Origin: CAZJLN01 sp964540765
Lineage (GTDB): Bacteria > Chloroflexota > Anaerolineae > Anaerolineales > Anaerolineaceae
Assembly (NCBI GenBank): GCA_964540765.1
Contig: CAZINW010000009.1
Coordinates: 3,698-67,697, forward strand
Length of the DNA stretch: 64,000 bases
Reading direction: 5' to 3'
The position numbers and the translations under genes are program-made. How positions within the stretch are numbered: the stretch's first letter is position 1; each line of letters starts with the position of its first letter. Below, one piece after another: positions 26,624-35,237 of this stretch. Under the pieces are notes generated by a model. The model did not search any database and was not told where the DNA came from. It worked only from the letters and a program-made list of their open reading frames with translations.

Positions 26624-28030
26624 CTACTTAACAACGTCAAGCACAGCTTGTTGCGCCTCATCCAATGCCTGCTGTGGTGTAAGATCACCTTTCCAGACCG
26701 ATTCCCAGCGTAAATTCAACTGCTCTATCCAATTTGGATATTTGGGAACATAAACCCCACCCGTTGAGGTAGAGAGTGCTGTGTCTATAATACCCCAAAG
26801 TGGCATTGCATTCAAAACAGGATCCTGCGCAGCAATGATATTGGTTGGTTGTGCCTGTGTATCACGAGCCCATGAAGTCTGCGCTTCAGCGGCTGTGGCG
26901 CACTTGATAAACTCCCAAGCTGCCTCAGCATTTTCACTGCCTGTTGGAATGGAAAGTGAGAAACCACCGCTCCATGTGCCACTATCTGGATTTCCAGGTA
27001 GAAGGGCAATGCCCCAATCAGTTCGTGTACTGGAACCATTAGATAGAAGCGTGTTTGGTCTATAGAATTCCAGCGCGCTATTATATCCAAAAATATCCAC
27101 ACGCATGGCAATACCACCGCTCATGAAATCGTCATTTGGCGGTGCTCCAAATTGTGCCTTGAAGGTTTGAACCGCATCCCAACCACCGTAGCGGTCAACC
27201 CAACTCTTTAACCATTCAACCGTTTCGACCATCTTCCCATTGTTAATTTGGGGGGTTCCGTCAGCAGCGATCATCTCTGCATCGTTGGTATACTGCCAGA
27301 CATCCGCGCCACGGTCCCACAGGGGGAAGAACCCTATTCGAGAATAGGTACCATCTTCATTCTCAATGTCGAGTTTATCTGCATATTCCCAGACTTCTTC
27401 CCAGGTCGTTGGTGGTTTGTTAGGGTCAAGACCGACATCCGCGAACATAGTCTTATTGTAGAACAGCACGCTCACGTCCGTCTCATGCGGCAGACCGTAG
27501 AGACCACCTTCATAAAGAGCCTGATCCCAAGCCCAGCCATAGAACATATCCCGATTTATGCCATCGCGCTCTGCCCAGGTCATCAGATCCATGTAAATAC
27601 CATCTCCCGCATCTTTTGACAGAGTCGGGCGATCAGACACAATGATGTCGGGCATGCCTGATCCAGCAGCCACGGCTGCAATATTTGCAGTCCAAATATC
27701 ACCCCAGGGCTTGACGACATCAGTAACTTTGATATTGGGAAGTTTGGTTTCGCAAATGGCAATAACGCGTTTAACAGCATTCCTGCGTACAGGAGAAGCC
27801 CAGAAATGCCAAAGTTCCAACTCTCCAGAGACTTCAGGATTCAATTGCACGTCTCCCAGCTCAGGAGTAGGGGTCACTTCAACAAACTTCTCCACTTCTA
27901 CTTCCACTTCCTTCGTAACCTCCTTAATAACTTCCTTTGTCACTATGACTTCTTTTGGTGCACAAGAAACCACCATGCTAAAGACCATTATGACAACTAA
28001 CACCTGCCAAATTATAGATTTTCTTTTCAT
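26624..28030 (-). CDS. sugar ABC transporter substrate-binding lipoprotein
   Basis: 468 residues, extracellular solute-binding protein family 1. A lipoprotein signal ends at Cys23 (SMVVSC), followed by a charged linker of repeated KEV/VEVE units and TPTPE that is common in Chloroflexota binding proteins. The mature part has LELWHFWA near 71 and further canonical family-1 features (SGMPDIIVSD, LPHETDVSVLFYNK). It captures oligosaccharides outside the membrane for the two permeases downstream. GAGGAG lies about nine bases before the ATG. It is the first gene after the ROK regulator, separated by a 105-base gap with an inverted repeat. Confidence 0.95.
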   Translation of the reverse strand: MKRKSIIWQVLVVIMVFSMVVSCAPKEVIVTKEVIKEVTKEVEVEVEKFVEVTPTPELGDVQLNPEVSGELELWHFWASPVRRNAVKRVIAICETKLPNIKVTDVVKPWGDIWTANIAAVAAGSGMPDIIVSDRPTLSKDAGDGIYMDLMTWAERDGINRDMFYGWAWDQALYEGGLYGLPHETDVSVLFYNKTMFADVGLDPNKPPTTWEEVWEYADKLDIENEDGTYSRIGFFPLWDRGADVWQYTNDAEMIAADGTPQINNGKMVETVEWLKSWVDRYGGWDAVQTFKAQFGAPPNDDFMSGGIAMRVDIFGYNSALEFYRPNTLLSNGSSTRTDWGIALLPGNPDSGTWSGGFSLSIPTGSENAEAAWEFIKCATAAEAQTSWARDTQAQPTNIIAAQDPVLNAMPLWGIIDTALSTSTGGVYVPKYPNWIEQLNLRWESVWKGDLTPQQALDEAQQAVLDVVK

Positions 28031-28090
28031 TAGTTTTTCTCCTCATTGACTAATTTGAATTGACACAATAGACTTTTTCCTTTTGTTTCC

Positions 28091-28118
28091 GGAGATCACT
28101 CATTACAATGTGATCTCC
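28091..28118. promoter_or_regulatory. inverted repeat upstream of the binding-protein gene
   Basis: GGAGATCAC (28091-28099) and GTGATCTCC (28110-28118) are perfect 9-base arms around 10 bases, 18 bases past the regulator stop and about 60 bases before the binding-protein ATG. There is no U-run, so it is either an operator or an RNA stem that separates regulator and transporter expression. Confidence 0.5.
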
Positions 28119-28135
28119 TCTTGATCACTTCCTTA

Positions 28136-29401
28136 TCACCTCCTTTGACTCGGTCCATTTTCCCCGCTGCGTGCAAGTGTTTCCACCGGGTACGTTAGGA
28201 CGTGGTTGTAAATCATTGCTATTGTTCCCATCAAAGACGCTTCATTACCTTGGTGTGCTATGACAATATCGGTATTATCACGTGACCATTTCAATGCGTG
28301 TCTTGTTACAGCCTCTAGAATTTCGGGAAGCATTATCGGATAAGCTGGTCGCAAATATCCACCTAAAATAACCCTTTTGGGATTAAGGATATTGATCAAA
28401 TTTGCCAATCCAAGTCCAATATACTGTGCAGTTTCATGCAACACCTGGACTGCCACTGGATCCCCAGCCTGTGCTGCTTTCACAACAAGTGGGATGGAAA
28501 GATGACTAAAATTCGTCAAATCACCATCTGTCAAGCTGGATGGATGTCCCTCTTCAATCAGATTTCGAATCCGCCGAAATATGGCTGGCGTGCTGATCAA
28601 CGTTTCCCAGCATCCCTGATTGCCACATTTACAGAGGGGGCCATTGGGATCCACAGTCATATGCCCAACTTCGCCTGCCACGCCGTTATTGCCGCCCAAA
28701 ATTTCTTGTCCAAGCACGATGCCAGATCCGACTCCATAGGTGATATTGATATATAAGACATAATCGCAATCCCGACCTGCGCCAAAGAATGTCTCACCCA
28801 GGGCAGCAAGATTCGCCTCGTTATCTGCATAAATTGGGAATTTAAAATAGGTATTCAACCAACTGCGCAAGGGAACATCATGCCACCCTAAATTGGGAGC
28901 AAACAGCAACGTGCCTTTATCCTCATCGACCAAACCAGGCACACTTAAACCCAGCCCCAGGATTGGTCGCTCTGGGTAAGGAACATGATTTATCGCTGCA
29001 TTAATTAATTCCAAGAGATGTGACTGAATGAGCTCCTGACTGTCATTCGGATTATGCTTCTTTTCACTATGCCAGATGATTTTCGCAGCAAAATCGGTTA
29101 AAATGACAGCACTGTAATCGACATCAAGCCGTATGCCAATAATATAACCAGCATTCGGATCCAATTCAAGGAGAATTGAAGGACTTCCCATCACTGATGA
29201 TCGTGTTCCCACTTCCTTCACCAGCCTATGTTCAAGCAACTCCCGCACCAGGCGCGTTATGGTGGCTTTATTGAGGTGTGTCATATCTGCCAGATCTGTG
29301 CGAGACATGGGATTAAATTGGCGCAGATTGTTCAATACTGCAGTTAAATTCACTTTTCGCAGTAATGTCTGGTCTCCACCATTGTGGGATAAAATGGGCA
29401 T
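28136..29401 (-). CDS. ROK-family transcriptional regulator (NagC/XylR type)
   Basis: 421 residues. An N-terminal winged helix-turn-helix (MSRTDLADMTHLNKATITRLVREL, about 32-55) is followed by a ROK sugar-binding domain with the zinc motif CKCGNQGCWE near residue 258 and GLGLSVPGLV near 148. It should repress the adjoining glycan operons until a sugar ligand binds. It has its own TTGACA-N18-TATATT promoter facing the plus-strand isomerase operon, with an inverted repeat at 29444-29466 as the probable operator. AAGGAG lies six bases before the ATG. Confidence 0.93.
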   Translation of the reverse strand: MPILSHNGGDQTLLRKVNLTAVLNNLRQFNPMSRTDLADMTHLNKATITRLVRELLEHRLVKEVGTRSSVMGSPSILLELDPNAGYIIGIRLDVDYSAVILTDFAAKIIWHSEKKHNPNDSQELIQSHLLELINAAINHVPYPERPILGLGLSVPGLVDEDKGTLLFAPNLGWHDVPLRSWLNTYFKFPIYADNEANLAALGETFFGAGRDCDYVLYINITYGVGSGIVLGQEILGGNNGVAGEVGHMTVDPNGPLCKCGNQGCWETLISTPAIFRRIRNLIEEGHPSSLTDGDLTNFSHLSIPLVVKAAQAGDPVAVQVLHETAQYIGLGLANLINILNPKRVILGGYLRPAYPIMLPEILEAVTRHALKWSRDNTDIVIAHQGNEASLMGTIAMIYNHVLTYPVETLARSGENGPSQRR

Positions 29402-29443
29402 AGCCTACTCCTTATCAAGCCTGATAGTGAATAATGTGCTAGT

Positions 29444-29466
29444 TAGTTGCTTTCCGCAATCAACTA
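29444..29466. promoter_or_regulatory. inverted repeat, probable ROK operator
   Basis: TAGTTG (29444-29449) and CAACTA (29461-29466) are perfect 6-base arms around an 11-base spacer. The left arm overlaps the -35 box of the plus-strand operon and the right arm falls at the expected start point of the minus-strand regulator, so one bound dimer could silence both. Confidence 0.5.
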
Positions 29467-29475
29467 TGTTAATAT
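29447..29475 (+). promoter_or_regulatory. promoter of the isomerase/kinase operon
   Basis: TTGCTT (29447-29452), 17 bases, TAATAT (29470-29475), with an upstream TG giving an extended -10. It reads into the gene at 29522. Confidence 0.6.
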
Positions 29476-29500
29476 ATCATTTATTAGCTGTTAATGTCAA
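29471..29500 (-). promoter_or_regulatory. promoter of the ROK regulator
   Basis: On the minus strand TTGACA (29500-29495), 18 bases, TATATT (29476-29471), with TGA just before the -10. This near-consensus promoter drives the regulator starting at 29401. Its -10 lies on the same bases as the divergent -10. Confidence 0.7.
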
Positions 29501-29521
29501 GGTGTTTTAAGGAGTATTTTT

Positions 29522-30946
29522 ATGTCAATTTATCAAGATACAAAACGATACCTTTTTGAGCCTTCTGCTGATTTCCTGCAAATGCCAGCCACCTCTTTAA
29601 TGCCAATCCTGGCGCGTCCAGGAACACCTAGTGTGGATCTGCAAAAATTAAAGCTTATTCTGGGTGATGTGGCGAATATCAACCCCATGGTAACCGTACA
29701 ATCTGCCACTCACTGGGAAAAAATCATCACCAATCTGGATGATTCAGTGGACGCAATACTTCCCCTCAGCAACCCGGCTTATCCAACGGAATTTTGGAAT
29801 TCAGATCCCAAACCCTTGGTGGAACGAGGGTTACCCATCCTGTTTTGGTCTTTAATGGAGCATGACGAGCCTGATTTTTGGCGTTTCGCTGCCCATGATT
29901 TGCTAAGAACCCTGGGGGCAGAAGTCTATATTGTTCATAACAATGCTGAAGGTGCATCATTGGTTAAAGCGCTTGCCATGCGCCGATTTTTGAGAACATC
30001 CAGGCTGGTGGTCTTTGGCGATCAAAATTTCCCCTGGAATGCCCATGCAGTCGGTGACCGGGTTACCCGGAGCCTGGGCTTAAAAATCATTGTCCGATCG
30101 ATAGAGGATTTTAGAGCACTTTATCAACATATGTCAGATGCTGAGGTTGCCCAATATTGGACGACCAGGAAAAATCAACGATACAACGATCAAGACGTTT
30201 CCTTTGAAGACCGGGTGCAGGCAGTCCGTACCGCTCTTGCCATCCGTACCATACTTCAGGAAGAACAAGCCATTGGGTTTGGTGTTAATTGTTTTGGAGA
30301 CCTGATCATTCATGGCGGTCGTGATGTTCCCTGCCTTGCCCAGCTGCTTCTGCGGGAAGAGGGTTTTATTGCTGCCTGTGATGGGGATTTCATTGCCATG
30401 ACGGGAATGACGCTTGGCAGCTTTTTCCTCGATAAACCTTGCATGACTTCCAACCTTTACCCCATCCGTTATGCGGGTGCGCTGACCTCTCACTTTGGTG
30501 ATCCACTCTCGCCAGGCTCCACTTACCCACAAGAAAAATGGCAGAACCTTGGTCGCCTCGCGCATTGCGGATATGTAGGCATCATCTCACCAGAGATGAC
30601 TTCAAAAGGCTTTGTCAGATTGAGCGATTGGGGAGGTACCTATGAGATCAAACGCGATGGACGTGGTTGCGGTGTGGATGGCGATTTGGTGGCTGGAGAG
30701 CGCATCACTGTCTTTTCACTGACTTTTGATGCAAAGTGTTTGATGGTCACCGGCGGACATGTTGCTGAAACCACGCGTCATGCGGGAATGCCCCACTGTG
30801 AGTCAAGCGCACTGCTGGAGATTGAGCATCTTCCCAAGTTCTTTGAGGATGTCTCCCGCGATCATGTAATTGTCATTTACGGTGATCATAAGCATGATTT
30901 TGAGATCCTGAGCCAGGTTTTGGGATTGCAATACAGTTCTTATTAG
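29522..30946 (+). CDS. L-fucose/L-arabinose isomerase family protein
   Basis: 474 residues with the fold of the fucose/arabinose isomerase family: a Rossmann-like N-terminal part with DAILPLSNP, a middle domain with GFGVNCFGDLIIHGGRDVPCLAQLLL (substrate/metal region, about 252-277) and EGFIAACDGDF, and a C-terminal beta domain with TGGHVAETTRHAG. Known members interconvert aldoses and ketoses using manganese. Fucose is a likely substrate given the glycan locus, but not proven. AAGGAG precedes the ATG by eight bases, and it leads a three-gene plus-strand operon divergent from the regulator. Confidence 0.75.
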   Translation: MSIYQDTKRYLFEPSADFLQMPATSLMPILARPGTPSVDLQKLKLILGDVANINPMVTVQSATHWEKIITNLDDSVDAILPLSNPAYPTEFWNSDPKPLVERGLPILFWSLMEHDEPDFWRFAAHDLLRTLGAEVYIVHNNAEGASLVKALAMRRFLRTSRLVVFGDQNFPWNAHAVGDRVTRSLGLKIIVRSIEDFRALYQHMSDAEVAQYWTTRKNQRYNDQDVSFEDRVQAVRTALAIRTILQEEQAIGFGVNCFGDLIIHGGRDVPCLAQLLLREEGFIAACDGDFIAMTGMTLGSFFLDKPCMTSNLYPIRYAGALTSHFGDPLSPGSTYPQEKWQNLGRLAHCGYVGIISPEMTSKGFVRLSDWGGTYEIKRDGRGCGVDGDLVAGERITVFSLTFDAKCLMVTGGHVAETTRHAGMPHCESSALLEIEHLPKFFEDVSRDHVIVIYGDHKHDFEILSQVLGLQYSSY

Positions 30947-30958
30947 ACGAGGTATTCA

Positions 30959-31816
30959 ATGGCGATTTATATTGGTCTCGACATTGGTGGCACAAAGTTG
31001 ATGGTGGCAGCAGCAGATGCCGAAGGTTCCATTTTACGCAAAGTCAGGGCAGCCACACCCGATGACCTCGAACAAGGTCTGCATAGCCTTGACCACATGA
31101 TTAGCGAAGTTGCCAACGGTGAAAGGATTTTAGGGATGGGTGCTGCCATTGGTGGTCCGCTTGATTGGCAAAAAGGGATCGTTTCCCCTTTACATCAGCC
31201 TGCCTGGTGTAATGTGCCGCTTAAAAAGATCATGGAATCACATTGGAATTGTCCCTTCTTTGTGGATGTGGACACCAATGTTGCTGCTTTTGGTGAATAC
31301 TATGCCTCTGGTATCGCTGTCCGTCGTTTCTTGTATATCACGCTAAGCACGGGCATGGGGGGTGGATTTCTTGTGGATGGCAAGATATTCCGCGGAATGG
31401 CTGGCGCTCACCCTGAAGTGGGGCATCAGGCTGTGGCTTATCATTGTATGAATCCCGCAGCAATTCGATGTGAATGCGGAGTTCCCGATTGTCTTGAAGC
31501 CCTCATATCCGGCAATGGCATTCGGCGCATTTATGGAAAACCTGCTGAAAGCTTGCTGCCAGCTGAGTGGGAGGAAGTCGCATACAACCTGGGTCAGGGC
31601 TTGCGCAATGCCGTCACCTTCTATGCACCGGATCTGATCCGTTTAGGTGGGGGGGTAGCAGTTGGCGGTGGAGAAGCTTTTATTCAACAGGCAGCAGCGG
31701 TGATGCGCCAGCACCTGCAAATTGTACCCGCTCCAATTGTGGAACTTAGCCATCTTGGCTACGAAACTGCTCTACTGGGAGCCGTGGCTGCTGCCATTCA
31801 TGGATTGTATGAATAA
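30959..31816 (+). CDS. ROK-family sugar kinase
   Basis: 285 residues. ATP-binding loop GLDIGGTKLMVAAAD (6-20), acid motif DVDTNVAAFGEY (about 99-110), GMGGGFLVDGKI (about 128-139), and the ROK zinc motif HCMNPAAIRCECGVPDC (about 162-178). No DNA-binding domain, so it is the enzyme type (glucokinase/mannokinase/N-acetylmannosamine kinase-like). It probably phosphorylates a hexose such as mannose released by the mannosidases, next to a D-lyxose/D-mannose isomerase. It begins 13 bases after the previous stop, with GAGG upstream. Confidence 0.9.
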   Translation: MAIYIGLDIGGTKLMVAAADAEGSILRKVRAATPDDLEQGLHSLDHMISEVANGERILGMGAAIGGPLDWQKGIVSPLHQPAWCNVPLKKIMESHWNCPFFVDVDTNVAAFGEYYASGIAVRRFLYITLSTGMGGGFLVDGKIFRGMAGAHPEVGHQAVAYHCMNPAAIRCECGVPDCLEALISGNGIRRIYGKPAESLLPAEWEEVAYNLGQGLRNAVTFYAPDLIRLGGGVAVGGGEAFIQQAAAVMRQHLQIVPAPIVELSHLGYETALLGAVAAAIHGLYE

Positions 31817-31868
31817 ACCCAATAGATGTTTAATGATGAAAAACACATCAAAAGAAGAGGAGTAAAAA

Positions 31869-32597
31869 ATGAAACGCTCTGAGATCAATGCCATCATGCT
31901 GGCGGCGGATAAATTCATCCGCTCGCAAGGCTTTCACCTGCCCCCCTTTGCTTATTGGACACCCGAAGACTGGCAAAGTAAAGGCGCGGAAGTTGAAGAG
32001 ATTGTCACCACCCGCCTGGGCTGGGACATCACCGACTTTGGCAGTGGTAATTTCCAGCAATGTGGTCTGTTCTTATTCACATTGAGGAATGGCAAACCTT
32101 CCAATTGGGATACCCGCTCCGGCAAACTCTATGCAGAAAAAATCATGGTAGTGGAGGATGGACAGATCACGCCAATGCATTTTCACTGGACAAAAATGGA
32201 GGATATCATCAATCGGGGCGGTGGCAAACTGGTTATTCAGCTCTTCAATGCCACAGCAAATGAAGAATTGGACAATATAAATACCTTGCAGGTAAGCATT
32301 GACTCAAGCCGAAAGACTCTTACCCCGGGTGAGATCGTCAGCCTTGCACCGGGAGAAAGCATCACCCTCGCACCCTATTGTTATCACGCATTCTGGAGCG
32401 AAGGGAGGGTCCTGGTGGGTGAAGTCTCTCTCATCAATGATGACAGTTCGGACAACCGCTTCCTTCAAGCCCCTGGTCGCTATCCCGATATCATCGAAGA
32501 TGTCCCGCCCCTGCACCTGCTTTGCACAGATTACGAAAAGTATTATCATCAAATACCACCAGTTTCAATGCCCCGAAGGGCGAATCCTTCTTTTTAA
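31869..32597 (+). CDS. D-lyxose/D-mannose isomerase
   Basis: 242 residues of the D-lyxose ketol-isomerase family, a cupin barrel with metal ligands His104 and His106 in TPMHFHWTKMEDIINRGGG and a later His in YCYHAFWS. The N-terminus MKRSEINAIMLAADKFI is characteristic. It converts D-lyxose to D-xylulose and in several members D-mannose to D-fructose, so here it could feed mannose into glycolysis with the adjacent ROK kinase. GAGGAG precedes the ATG. Last gene of the operon, followed by a terminator. Confidence 0.9.
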   Translation: MKRSEINAIMLAADKFIRSQGFHLPPFAYWTPEDWQSKGAEVEEIVTTRLGWDITDFGSGNFQQCGLFLFTLRNGKPSNWDTRSGKLYAEKIMVVEDGQITPMHFHWTKMEDIINRGGGKLVIQLFNATANEELDNINTLQVSIDSSRKTLTPGEIVSLAPGESITLAPYCYHAFWSEGRVLVGEVSLINDDSSDNRFLQAPGRYPDIIEDVPPLHLLCTDYEKYYHQIPPVSMPRRANPSF

Positions 32598-32642
32598 CAA
32601 TTAGACCGGTGATGTAGAGTCCGCAACAGATAATTGGAATCC

Positions 32643-32672
32643 CTGGTTTACTACCCCAACCGGCGATTTTTT
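32643..32672 (+). terminator. intrinsic terminator after the isomerase operon
   Basis: CTGGTT (32643-32648) pairs with AACCGG (32658-32663), one G-U pair, nine-base loop, then CGA and six T. It lies between two convergent genes. Confidence 0.5.
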
Positions 32673-32680
32673 ATTGCTCC

Positions 32681-35131
32681 TTAACTCACTTCATATCCTA
32701 TCAATTTATAACCTTTTTTTCGCTTGCCAAACATTCCAGCCAACACTGGCACCAGGTCATCGACATAATCATAAATGATCACTTCGTTCTTGTCTTCATA
32801 ACTGCGGTGAAGACGACCGGCATATTGAGCAACCGTTCCACGCCAAGCAATAGGCAAAGCAAGGAATAATGTATCTAATCGGGCGTCATCAAAACCTTCT
32901 CCTAAATAACGACCAGTAGCAATGATCAATCGTTCCTCTTCCCGTGGAATATTCTTCAATTGTTCCATGATCGAGGTCTGTTGTTTCCTGCTCATTCCGC
33001 CAAATAATATAAGTAAGTTTTTAACCTTTCCTGAAAAAGCCTTGGTAAAATAATCAAGATGTTCTCTTCGCTCAGTCAATAAAACAGGTGATCGGCCAGA
33101 AGCAATTGCAGTAAGAACATCCGTAACAATCATTTGATTTCGTACCGGATTATTTGCCAACAGTTTATAAATTTCCTGAATACTGGGTGGTAAACTTTCA
33201 CCTGATACAATTGGCAATGAAAACATAGTTCTGCGAGCAATCACTTTGTGGAGAAATGAACGTTTTGCAGCTTGCTGACGGTCGTCCACACGATGCCGGA
33301 TTGGACCACACTGCATGAATATGATTGGGTGATGGCCATCCTGCCGGGTAACTGTTGCGGATAAGCCAGTAATATATCTGGCCTTTGCCTGGCGGATCAC
33401 CTGTTCAAAACTGGCGGCAGAGATGTGGTGACACTCGTCAACGATAATTTGACCGTAATTTTCCACCAGATCATTGACTGTACCCTTATTAACCAGACTT
33501 TGGATCATGGCCACATCAATGATCCCGGTTATTTTATGTTTACCACCCCCAAGTTGTCCGATTTCTTTTTTCCCTATACCTAAAAAGGTTTGGAGACAAT
33601 CCACCCATTGTTCCATCAATTGTCTTCGGTGAACAATAATAAGGGTGTTCACTTTTCTTTGGGAAACCAACCATGCACCAATGACCGTTTTACCAAATGC
33701 CGTTGATGCCGAAAGAACACCAATATCATGTTTGATTAGTTGATTCACTGCAAGTTGCTGTTCAGGTCGTAAAGCCCCTTGAAATACCAGCAAAATAGGA
33801 TATCCATTTATCCGTTCATCCTGCAAATTTGTTTTTATTTGTAATTCACCAAGCAATTTGTTTAATTCATCAAAACATCCTCTTGGCAGAGCGAGATGTT
33901 TGGGATATTCCTCACAGCAACTGATAATTCGGGGTTTTCCAAATGTCGACAGGTGCATGGCTTGGGCTCTGTAAAACTCAGGATTTTGAAAAGCAGCCAA
34001 ACGAATGATACGATTTCGTAAAGGAGCGGGAAGCTTATCTTTTTCTAAATATATTTGATTACCAATAACCAGGTTAAGCTGTTCCGGTAGAGGTCCGGGT
34101 ATTGGGATTTCCTTATGTTTTCGCGATGGGGTTAGTTTCCAAGGTTCATTTTCGTTTTCATCTAAAACAACTGCACGCACTCCAGTAATTTCACTCTCGT
34201 CCTGTACATCCCTTAAGATATCTTCCGATTCAGAGTGTGTCATTTTTTGGATTGATGACAAGAATGCCCATTGGTCAGGATAAGGAATTAATTCCAAATC
34301 AACAAAGACACTGTTGTTTTGTTCTCGTGGCTTTTTCTGTAATGGTAAGGCAATCAAATTACCAAAACCGCCTTTGGGTAAAGTATCCTGGCTAGGAAAA
34401 ATACGATCATAAGAATCCATGCCAATTTCAGGACGGCGGCTCATTGTGTTTGTGAGTAGCATCGTTCCGAGTTTACGCGCTAAAATTGCGGGTACGGGTG
34501 ATTCGAAGAAAATCCATACATGCCCGCCTTTTCCGGATCTAGATCGTTCCATAGCCGCCGGAACCTGGTAACTAAGACAGGTTTCCAGAAAAGCTCTGGC
34601 ATCTTCAGCCCATGTGGATTTATCGAAATCCACAGCCAAAAACCAGCACGATTCATCTGTCAATAAAGGATAAACCCCAATGGTAAAATCTCTGCCTGTT
34701 GTGCGGTCATTTGGGTTATTTCCTTTGAGATGATTACGGATGATCGCATCGCTGACCGGTATGAACGCGCGAAAATTGCATTCCTGGCAGGATATCTTTG
34801 GCTTCTGGCAAACACCTGCTTGCCATTCATTCCGGCAGGCAGGTGCGTAACCAGACTTACCAGTTTTGGTATTTACAAACCTGAGCGGGAACACATCCTC
34901 ACGCCCTTTAAATAAAGAACGGAATAGTCGGATTTTTCCCTCTTGAGAGGATTGGTTGTTGATCAATGAACCCTGGAAATGCAATGGCATTTGAGCGGGG
35001 ATATTTCCACAAATTAATCGTTGGCGTAACAAGGCTATTTCATCCAGCAACTGGTTTTGACGATCATTCAGATTTGATAACTCGTCCTCTATCTTGGCAA
35101 TTCTTTGCTCTATATCAAACATATCTTCCAT
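32681..35131 (-). CDS. TOTE-type primase-helicase fusion (DEAD/DEAH)
   Basis: 816 residues. Residues 1-40 form a coiled coil. An archaeo-eukaryotic primase domain of the TOTE conflict type follows (about 60-330): zinc cysteines 99/108/115/118, catalytic DFD at 168-170, and ERSRSGKGGHVWIFF near 195-209. A superfamily-2 helicase follows: Walker A TAFGKT (477-482), DECH box 565-568, GLSAT near 589 and motif VI QYAGRLHR near 769. Known relatives are large NTP-dependent proteins proposed to act in biological conflict. No nuclease domain is recognisable here and no partner genes adjoin. ATG 35131 or 35122 may be the start; neither has a strong ribosome site. Confidence 0.85.
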   Translation of the reverse strand: MEDMFDIEQRIAKIEDELSNLNDRQNQLLDEIALLRQRLICGNIPAQMPLHFQGSLINNQSSQEGKIRLFRSLFKGREDVFPLRFVNTKTGKSGYAPACRNEWQAGVCQKPKISCQECNFRAFIPVSDAIIRNHLKGNNPNDRTTGRDFTIGVYPLLTDESCWFLAVDFDKSTWAEDARAFLETCLSYQVPAAMERSRSGKGGHVWIFFESPVPAILARKLGTMLLTNTMSRRPEIGMDSYDRIFPSQDTLPKGGFGNLIALPLQKKPREQNNSVFVDLELIPYPDQWAFLSSIQKMTHSESEDILRDVQDESEITGVRAVVLDENENEPWKLTPSRKHKEIPIPGPLPEQLNLVIGNQIYLEKDKLPAPLRNRIIRLAAFQNPEFYRAQAMHLSTFGKPRIISCCEEYPKHLALPRGCFDELNKLLGELQIKTNLQDERINGYPILLVFQGALRPEQQLAVNQLIKHDIGVLSASTAFGKTVIGAWLVSQRKVNTLIIVHRRQLMEQWVDCLQTFLGIGKKEIGQLGGGKHKITGIIDVAMIQSLVNKGTVNDLVENYGQIIVDECHHISAASFEQVIRQAKARYITGLSATVTRQDGHHPIIFMQCGPIRHRVDDRQQAAKRSFLHKVIARRTMFSLPIVSGESLPPSIQEIYKLLANNPVRNQMIVTDVLTAIASGRSPVLLTERREHLDYFTKAFSGKVKNLLILFGGMSRKQQTSIMEQLKNIPREEERLIIATGRYLGEGFDDARLDTLFLALPIAWRGTVAQYAGRLHRSYEDKNEVIIYDYVDDLVPVLAGMFGKRKKGYKLIGYEVS

Positions 35132-35173
35132 ATATCAATATGCAATCCTTTGCTAATCGCGATGTACAATAAT

Positions 35174-35202
35174 TTGATTTTATCTCTGGTTTCGTTTATA
35201 TT
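35174..35202 (+). promoter_or_regulatory. promoter of the Ni-SOD operon
   Basis: TTGATT (35174-35179), 17 bases, TATATT (35197-35202), followed by a short leader with a strong GAGGAGG ribosome site before the ATG at 35238. Confidence 0.6.
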
Positions 35203-35237
35203 ATTATCTAATTTTATGTGAATCCTGAGGAGGTAAA

